Source: Latrodectus hesperus
Lineage: Eukaryota; Arthropoda; Arachnida; Araneae; Theridiidae
DNA: 64,000 nt
Direction: 5' to 3'
Assembly: GCA_037975125.1 (NCBI GenBank)
Contig: CM075860.1
Coordinates: 45,419,673-45,483,672, forward strand
This document shows, in pieces, positions 53,155 to 64,000 of this stretch; the stretch's first letter is position 1, and each line of letters begins with the position of its first letter. Below the pieces are notes generated by a model. It searched no databases and was not told where the DNA came from. It was given only the letters and a program-made list of their open reading frames with translations. A program made the translations under genes and the position numbers.

Positions 53155-53335
53155 AGCTTACTGTCTGAATGGTGAGTTCTCTAGCCTTCGGTTCAACAGC
53201 TCGTGAGTTCAAATCTCACCTTGTATTTTGATATTTGCAGTGGTTCGGTATCCACTTTAAACTGAAGCTTCCGGATTAATACGCCCTTGTGTGTAAAAAG
53301 TGACCGTTCAGTGACAAACAAAACAGCCAACCATG
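53155..53335 (+). mobile_element. tRNA-derived SINE relic, second copy of the 27540 family
   Basis: It has a perfect B box (GTTCAAATC in GTGAGTTCAAATCTCACC) and shares ordered words with 27540-27715 (CGGTTCAAC, AAAAAGTGA, GACAAACAAA versus GACGAACAAA). The A box is decayed. Confidence 0.55.
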
Positions 53336-55994
<2,659 letters not shown>

Positions 55995-58485
55995 ATGCAA
56001 GAAATTTTTAGCAAAATTTTTCTAATCTGAATATTTTTTCATTTATTGTGCGATGCATTCTTTTAAAAAATTCAGTGACTGTTGCCGAGATTGTTCTCTC
56101 CGTGTTTTCATCCCATTGTTCCGTACCAAAAGGATTTCCCTTTGTTTGAGAGCTTCTTTGAAAACCTTTTTTTCTTCAGTCGCGAACAGCACAGGGAAAT
56201 GGCTTCACTTGACAGCCGACGTATGAGTGATGCATTCTGCATCTCTTTACACAGTTTTTAAATCTCTGAAAAAGAGCAGTAAGCCTTTTTTGAACGTCTC
56301 CACGGGATGAAAATTGTACATGACCTGCAGCTGAGAATGACTAGATGCATTCAAATAAAATTTCCAGTAAATGGACAGTTAAAATTATTTTTTAAAATAA
56401 GTTCTGATTAAAAAAATTTATGTTAGCTGTCAAAGTTCAAGACTTTTTATCTAATAAGATGTATTTGGCAAAGTATTAGGTACAAAAAGTAAATGAATGC
56501 GTAATATTATTTTCTATTTCTCTAGTTGTGCTTAGAAAATGTATTTGTATAAGATAAAAATTAAAGTAAACAGAATACAAATTTTATCTACAAAATAATA
56601 AAGAAGAGTAATTGTTTTATTAATAAACGGATGATTTTGTCTATTAAATTCTAGCTATGTGGTTAATTTTAATTTTGAATGTTTACAGTATATTTTAGGA
56701 ATTCATAAAGGTATATGAAAAAACTTTGCTATTGTGTGTGCTAACGACTATTTGTGATGGGAAAAGGATGTTAGAAACATATTTATTTGTTCTCAAATGT
56801 ATACAAAGCCCTTCAGCGTTCAGTAATCCATTTTTATATGATTTCAAAGTGAGCTCTCCCTTCCACCGTTGTTGAACGCCTTCCGCTGTCTGCTTCAGAG
56901 ATCTGAAGCATTGTTTTCGCATCAATAGTATTTATATAAACGTATGTGTGTGTCCAATAAAAGTGTTCACATAAATAAATGATTCCAAAATTGTGTGAAA
57001 ACAATTCCTTCATTTTTGATTTTCACATGAAAGTTTTAAGAATAGATTTCAGTTCTATTACCTAGAGTCGGAGAAACCGATTAGTAATTCAGGAATAGTT
57101 TGTCTACTTTCTTACAAGCACAATTCAAGTGCAATTTAAAATGCAGAAATCAATAAATGTCATTATCCTGAGATCTCTAAGACAATGACGGCTTTAATAA
57201 ATTTTTATTTTTAGGATTTGCTGTCTCCTGGGAATTGATTCCATGTATACTTTTAGAAATTGAAAATTTATAAAACAAAGCTTTTTCAGTGAAAACATAA
57301 ATGTAAATAAAAGATAAAAGCATTCGGTTTCACCCTATATAAATATTTAGAAGAAAGATTTGCTTTGTAAAAAGAAGAACAATGTAATCTAAAAACATTC
57401 TGTTGTTCGAGTGATTTTTAACTGCAGCTGATGTTTCATTGAAAAGCTTTTATTTTTTTACAGGAAAAGTGTGTATTTTTACTCAGAAAAAACTATAAAC
57501 ACATTATTTATATAAATAAACTTAAAAGAATATTATTTGCAAGCTTATATGCAGATACATTTGAATGTACTCAAACATCTTGTGAAATTCCTCTACACTT
57601 TAAGAAAAAATGCTATCATAAAATTTTCTTGAATTTGTTTGTTTCAACAATTGCTATTTTCTATATTGTTAGAAACAATATATATTATGTATCTAAAAGA
57701 AGGCTACCAAACAATTTTAATAAATAGGATACATTTTGTAAAACTTGAAAAATCAAATCTGCTTTATTTTTCGAGCAAACATTTATTAATATTAATAATC
57801 ATTAATACAAGACAATTCAAAAATTATTTCAAAATTGAAATATTGTGATTATGAAAACTTTTTTGAAAAAATGAATACCTTTAAAAATCAATAATTACAA
57901 ATTATTTATTATTATATAATGATTACATTAATAAACAAATACATTTAAAATTGTCGTATATTAAACTAATGCTTGAGTTTCAAACTTCAATGTAAATGTA
58001 GCAAAAGTAATATAAGCATTAAATTGTTTAGCCACGTCACAATAAATGAATTATATAATTACAGTTGAATACTCGTTGCTTCGATATTTTTAAAATTTTT
58101 AATAAAGCAGCTCAAATATATAGAAAATAATGACAAATCTAATAATAAAGGAAGGAATGTGTCGATATAGAAATATATTCCTACAAATTACTAAATATTA
58201 AGATTTTAAAACATGATCAAATGGGTGAGTATTCCCCATTTTATTTGAAAAATTGCACCTTCCGACAGCAGATTGGAAGAGGAATGTATGTCATATGCAT
58301 CACATCTTTTTTTTATTTTTCATTTTCAAAACATTTTCTTTGCTTAAAAATTTTTTTCATTTTGTTATTGTTTGCTTATGTTTTTCAATATTTTAATAGA
58401 AAGACATTCTGTGCTGAATCACTTGTCCCGAAGCTAAGATCTTTTATGCAAGCAAAATTTCCAGCCATACTTACAAAGGATTCGC
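55995..58485. other. AT-rich spacer, nothing recognised
   Basis: Mixed-composition patches near 56080-56340 and 56830-56900 have no open frame with a recognisable domain. Confidence 0.45.
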
Positions 58486-58740
58486 TTTGGTTTGATGGCG
58501 CGACAGCTCTTTTCATATAGAAAAGTTTCGATTTTGATTCCCGCCACTGCTGAATAACGGAAGAGGGATGTTAAGATTTCCTACGCGAGTCTGTCGGCGT
58601 GAGAGACTAGAAATTTCCAAGCTTTCCTCGTTTGAGACACAAGAATACGAACCACTACATATTGAAAGTATTCCCAAGAAGCAATTATGTGCTGCATTTG
58701 AAAATGTCATACATTTTTGTCGTACCAAATAATCCATAGA
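58486..58740 (+). mobile_element. tRNA-derived SINE relic
   Basis: The plus strand carries TTTGATGGCGCGACAGC, then a decayed B box (TTTTGATTCCCGCC), then CACTGCTGAATAACGGAAGA. This parallels CCACTATTGAACAACGGATG in the SINE at 23800-24037, indicating the same family. Confidence 0.55.
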
Positions 58741-59469
58741 AAATTTCGGCAAGTTAAATATTTATGGGAAATTTTTTACAACTGCTGATTTGCAAAAATT
58801 TATCTTGAATTCATCTTTATGGCGGGAAATGCATGAAGGGTGGAATATTTTGTAAAACAATGAGGTTTATTTTCACCCAAATATAAGGAGTTTGATGTAG
58901 GAAAAATTGTCCCACATACCAAAACATTTCATAATTTTACACAGTTGTATCAATGTTGATAAGTTGTTTACATCATCGCTTATGATTGGTTTCCACTTTC
59001 ATTAAGAAATTTCAGCCTCAGCAGCAGGTTCTGTGGATGAGTGCATCTGAGAGCACTTTTCTCCCACTCCATCAAAGAAACGATGGTGTTCACGGATATC
59101 TCCTAAGAAGGGAGGCGTCTCTCTCGCATCCCTCCCTCTGCCAAAGTGATTCTTCAAAGGTTAGGTTCTTACTAAGTAAATTAGATTGTTCGGTCTTCTC
59201 AATCCCCTGAACTAACGACATATTGCTTTATGGTGTGGGACTGCTTAAAGACTTCCCTTAGCAAAACAATTTTTTGCATTCTCCAAAAAGAATTTTAATT
59301 TAAAAAATTAAGAGAAATTTATTTCTATTGCGTAGCATAGAAGGAAGTTAACAAAAGGAAGTTTTAAAGGAAGACGTCGATAGTTGAGGCGCATGCAGAG
59401 ATACGCTTCATGTGATTCAATTAGATAGTAAACATTTTTGCATTTCCTTTAAAATATTTAATTCACCAT
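58741..59469. other. non-coding spacer
   Basis: The short frame at 58986-59210 is unrecognised. Confidence 0.4.
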
Positions 59470-59660
59470 GTCGGAGGGCGGCATTCTTGAGAAGGAAAAG
59501 TCCCTGGTTCGAGTCCAGTCAAGCAGGAGACGGATGCTGAGCTGCTGTTTATTACTTGCACGCCAATCGAGATGTTTACTGAAGAATCTTCAACGCGTTT
59601 CCTCCCTTTGAGCAAGGCCCACTGCCCTTGAAAAGTTCTTCCAGTGGTTGACGTGCTTCG
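59470..59660 (+). mobile_element. tRNA-derived SINE relic
   Basis: A perfect B box, GTTCGAGTC in CCTGGTTCGAGTCCAG, lies at about 59500. It is followed by GC-richer body sequence with GCGTTTCCTCCCTTTGAG, similar to GGGTTTCCTCCGTTGAAA at 23960. A further patch to about 59830 may be a second fragment. Confidence 0.5.
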
Positions 59661-60970
59661 AAGTTGTCTTCAGGCCGATTCACCGTCAGTTATGAGGTGA
59701 CAGTGCAGCTCCCTGTGGCCTAGAAGTAAGTGGTGCTTCAGAGGTCTCTGGATGGAATCCGGGCTGCTGAACAGTAAGAAATTGTGTTTCTGGTTTTCTG
59801 TCTGTGGGGATGGGAGCTCTCGCAACTTCTGAATAGGGTAAAATGAGAATGAAAGTTTTCCGATAAAAAAAAATGCTTCGGATGCTCAACCGCCGCACAA
59901 GAGGCAATTCGAGGCTGTTCTATTCTCTGATTCTTGTCAGTAATTTATGGCATTGTCCTAACATTTATCTAATAAGGTTTTCTATTGAGGAAAACCTCGA
60001 CAGTAGGTTTATCTGAGGATGCATAACTGTCGGCAGTGAGCACGTGAGAGCGTCAAAACACGCGGGCATTTTCACCCGGAAACTGAGAGGAGAGAGCCGC
60101 TGTGAGGGGGAATGCCCGAAAGTTGCCGCGGTTTCTCTCACTGCACCACTTGAATAAGTTCTACTTTCTGTAAAACAAATACTTAATTGACTCACTTATA
60201 CACCATGGCTATCAAAAAAGCCATAAAAGGATCAAGTACTGACTGTAATACGTTGCCTTTACTTGCGATATATTATGAGTTGTCTAATATTTCATTTGAT
60301 GCAGTAAACTTCAAAAATTAATGAGTCTTCTATAAAGCATCAAAACACGTTCATGTGTTGAGAATTTGCCCTGATTTTGATTCTAGAGCAACATCCAACA
60401 CCAAAGTTTTGGGTCTTGCTCTGTGCTTCACACGCGGGTGCTGATTGGACCAGAGAAAACATCCCCTCCCCCCAGAGTAGAAAGTGAAGCCACGAACTGC
60501 TGAACCCCACGGAGCCACTTTTTCGTCAGTGGAAACAGAAAATGATTTTTTTCTTCACGAATTAAAATCCTTCCTGTTATAATTACCAATTAAATTAAGG
60601 CTGACTGCAAATTCTTGCTAATATAACTGTATGTAGGCCTAGTGGCTTGGTAAGTAATAGGTGTATTTATAGTAGACTCTGGCTTATGATCATTTTGAAA
60701 GTTATGGCAATTTCTCTGAATTTATTCTGTAATAGTTATAATAAAATAGGATGAATTTCAGAACTTTTAAAAGGTCATTTCAAGGTATTTTCGTTTTTAA
60801 TGCTTGTTGACAAAAGGAAGCTAAAATTATAAAATATCATACATTTTTTAAACTTAAAGCTAAGGAGGAAATGGGATTACCATTATATAAAAGAAACCTT
60901 CAATTTACTTCGTACAATAGATGAAATTTACAATGTTCAAACTATATGTATAAGGACTATGTATATTTTT

Positions 60971-60977
<7 letters not shown>
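59661..60977. other. spacer with SINE debris (minus strand near 60400-60540)
   Basis: On the minus strand near 60500 a decayed B box (CAGTTCGTGGCTTCAC) follows AAAAGTGGCTCCGTGGGG. A GC-rich patch at 60000-60160 is unclassified. Confidence 0.4.
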
Positions 60978-61042
<65 letters not shown>

Positions 61043-61050
61043 CATACACA
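60978..61050. repeat. (TA)n/(CATA)n microsatellite
   Basis: About 60 bp of TA ends in CATACATACACA. Confidence 0.97.
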
Positions 61051-64000
61051 TTTATCTTAATTTTAATTGCAGAGAAAATGCACCATTTTCCCATATAATT
61101 CATAATTTAGCAATGTGAATGTTTCTTAAATTGTTACAATAAAATAAAGAAAATGGTAAATAAAATATCATAGACAGAATCGGAATTTGGCTTCGAAAAT
61201 GGAAATTGGAAAGAGGACATCTCTCGCAAAAATGTCGAAATAAAATGGAAAATTTAAAAGATAAAAAAGGAGTTAATTTAAAATAAACTAAAGTAAAAAT
61301 CAAGGCGATTCATTAATTTTGAATTAATTTTGCTAATTCGAATTATTTTGTTAAAAAGAAATATTTAATTGTGGTTTCATTTTACAATTCTTTGTGACAT
61401 CTTACTATACTTCTTAAAAAATTTTCTTTCCCTTTCTAATACCATTTGATAAATAAATTGTCCAGGAAAACCTGAGTACCGTATGAATACAATCCTTGGG
61501 CATCTAATGAATTTTTGTCCGGGCAGAACTCAGAATGCCTCTGCACGGAAGGCAACGAAATTTATATCAGGAGAGGGCCTTTGTCTAATTTAAGCATTAT
61601 CTATAGTTCACTTCTAATTAATAACTTGATTACAGTTTTTGTCAGTAATTTAAATCATAACTAACGCAAGCCGCGGAGCTCTTTGTAAGTTTTTTAACAC
61701 ATCTAATTCATTGGCTGGGCTTCATTCAGGGAGGTTTTTATGCAGTCCTTTCTTCACATTTAAAGTTGTTCCTTATGTGTAAACTAGTGATGAAAGAAAC
61801 TATGTTACAGAACGGAATCTCCATTCCTTTCTATACGCCCACAAAATAATTCTTAAAAGAAGTTTTGAAATATTTACTACTTTTTTCCCCTTTTTAAACA
61901 GTAATGTTTTTGCCAACTGCAGAAAATGTGTTTTCGGTTTCCGCAATACACCACCGATTTAAAATGCATTAGAATAGAGCAAAGAGCCCTAATATATTCA
62001 ATAATTTCATAATTGAAGGGAATTTTCAAGTATTCTTCACCTCTTTTGATTTGGTTTTAGTTAATGTAAATAAATATTAATATTACTATTTTTTCCAAGT
62101 CGGGATTTTTTCTCTCAAAGCTACTCGTTTTACCATGAAAGTCTGGCTCAAGAAAGATGGCGGAATTTAAATCCCTTTACAGATATAAATCACTAACTCG
62201 CTTGTGATTTATGAATCCTGTTTTCCATTTTCTGTTTTTTGATATAATTCGATAATTTTTCGATATTTATTTTTAACGGAGTGTTTCTAAGAACCATTAT
62301 TTTAAGGTACAAAATGCTAAAATATATTTTCATTACTATTCACACACAAAAAAAATTAACTGTATTTTTATCAAAGTTCAGTAATAAAGAGTAGAAATGT
62401 GAAAGTCAATCGAGCTTCTTTTTCTCGTGAAAAGCCTCAATAATCCTGGATGAAAAACGGGAATTTTTTTGCGAGTCTGTTCGCTAATTCGCTGTCGTAC
62501 GGAGATGCAAAACCTTTTTCATTTACAGTCTCTTTGTCGGTTGGGAATTTTAGCGTCACTGAATTTTTGAAATAAATTTTGAATAAAATACAGCGATACG
62601 AAGCGAAATTTCTCATGAGACGTGAAAAGAGCCAGCTTTCGAAAGGGATCGAAAGAAGAAATTCTGAGTAATGGAAGGATAAATATTTACTGATTTTTCA
62701 AAAGCGATGCGCAGTAAACGAAAAAAAAAAGTATTCAGCCTATAAAAAAAAATTTGAATGTTAAAGATATCTTCGGTTGTTTGTTCTTGAAAAAATGTTG
62801 TTTTTAATCAATTGGAGTCGCTTAAATAAAGTTTAAGAAAATAAATGTGTCTTGAGATGGATTTTAAAACTTGAAATACTTTTTTCGTGTTTTTCAGTAA
62901 CAAAACTAAAACATTTACCATTAAAAATATTTTAATTTAAAACTCTAAAATATTATAGTACTTAGTTTGATGAGAAATTGCTGGAATGGATTGTATCATC
63001 TTCATATTCATTTCTGAAATGAATTGTGAATCTGTGAAGGATTTTAATAGAAAATTTACAGTAAGGAATGTTATTTATTTCTTAATCATGGATAACATTC
63101 CTTTGTGTGTGCGAATAAAATGTTTGTTAATATATTTGTGAGCCTAAACATTTTGTTAATTTATATTTACCTATTCTTTTCATGAGCTGTTTCATTGTTT
63201 AATAATAACAAGCACTGCATTTCAAATCACATTCATTTGACCCATTTTTCATGAAGTTTGTCATTATCATAAAAGTTGTGAGATGTTTATCTTAGTGTCT
63301 TGAGTGTGGTTATTTCATCTTCATATCCATTTCTTTTCAGTGTAAAAAGACATGTAACTATGTTGAAAAATAATTTTGAAACATTCTTTGAAGAAAACTA
63401 TTGTACCTTTACCAGATTCACATATGCACAAACAAAAGCAATGAAAAAGTTATTTTGAATTCAGTAAAGTATGTAAATAGCGTAAAAACAGAAGAAATCT
63501 AAAAATGAAATCGCTGGAACATCAGGTATCACAATTTACATTAACACCAAAAATTTATGCGATGAAATTCTCTGTTTTATAGTTAACTCTCTACGAACTA
63601 AATACTTGCAAATGTCATTCGGTAGCAATGTGTGCAGAGCCCCTGTATTCGGACCAGTGCACATCCTCATCGGGATTGAAAGCCGAGACATTCGGCTGAT
63701 TTCGTCGGCCTTCCTCCGGTTCACGATTTTCAACTCCGAATTGCGACGGGACTCCGTTCGGCCGAAAGATCGATGCTTTGAAGTATTGAAAAGAGAACAC
63801 AACGCGTATTGCGATTTTAAATATTTGATATTCAAAGGAGTGTTTCAAGATGACAACAATTTTTATGCCATACTGTGTACTTTATTTTGCTTTTTTTTAT
63901 ACCTAAAATTTAGGTTTATGGCAAGCGATTGGTTTTTGGCTGCACATCGAAATCACTAAACATGGACAGTCATCTGTAATTTTGAATCATGACCAAATGA
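61051..64000. other. non-coding spacer; GC-richer patch 63600-63830
   Basis: No exon is supported. The patch at 63600-63830 opens overlapping frames on both strands and contains CTTCCTCCGGTTCACGATTT. It is probably repeat-derived, resembling the SINE body at 23940-24030. Confidence 0.4.

Overview
This is an AT-rich (roughly 70% A+T), gene-poor eukaryotic window. It has long (TA)n microsatellites, spliced coding sequence, several families of non-LTR retrotransposons, DNA transposons and many decayed tRNA-derived SINEs. The element types point to an arthropod: a Nimb/I-like element with three gag zinc knuckles and an RNase H tail, an R1-like element with a DUF4780-type ORF1, a Mutator-like transposase and Helitron-like ends. 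An arachnid, most likely a spider, fits best. That is a judgement from remembered family resemblance, not from a search.

Only one convincing host gene is visible. It is a two-exon minus-strand gene (CDS 17592-17367 joined to 14388-14312) for a 100-residue secreted Gly/Pro-rich protein with a signal peptide. Its roughly 3 kb intron carries a (TA)n array and a 1,616-bp hAT element with an exact 8-bp target duplication.

Layout. 1-12,840: AT-rich non-coding DNA with three strong short foldbacks, a 159-bp retrotransposon tail and three TA arrays. 12,840-17,600: a Helitron-like element, then the secreted-protein gene with its intronic hAT. 17,600-24,040: mostly non-coding, with SINE debris and a 76-nt foldback. 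24,470-27,523: a Mutator-like transposase pseudogene, then a second Helitron-like copy nearly identical to the first but inverted. 27,540-29,340: a pile of SINE relics and a 424-bp truncated LINE. 30,327-34,974: a 4.65-kb hAT-type element with 8-bp target duplications and a SINE inside. 36,600-42,727: a minus-strand Nimb/I-like retroelement array whose reverse transcriptase region occurs twice, ending beside a short TTAGG run. 44,846-46,238: an unrecognised protein remnant, a 153-bp R1-like tail and a 452-bp insertion with target duplications. 48,674-52,665: a tRNA-SINE, then an R1-like element intact at both ends but lacking its RT core. 52,666-64,000: non-coding DNA with two long TA arrays, a short one and SINE relics.

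Apart from the small secreted-protein gene, the window is mobile-element sediment. Seven insertions can be bounded by exact target duplications and two more by duplications with one indel, which allows part of the insertion history to be read. No previously undescribed multi-gene system is evident. The most unusual items are the doubled RT region with its telomere-like tail, the internally deleted but fully bounded R1-like element, the large coding-poor hAT, and the cluster of precise foldbacks.
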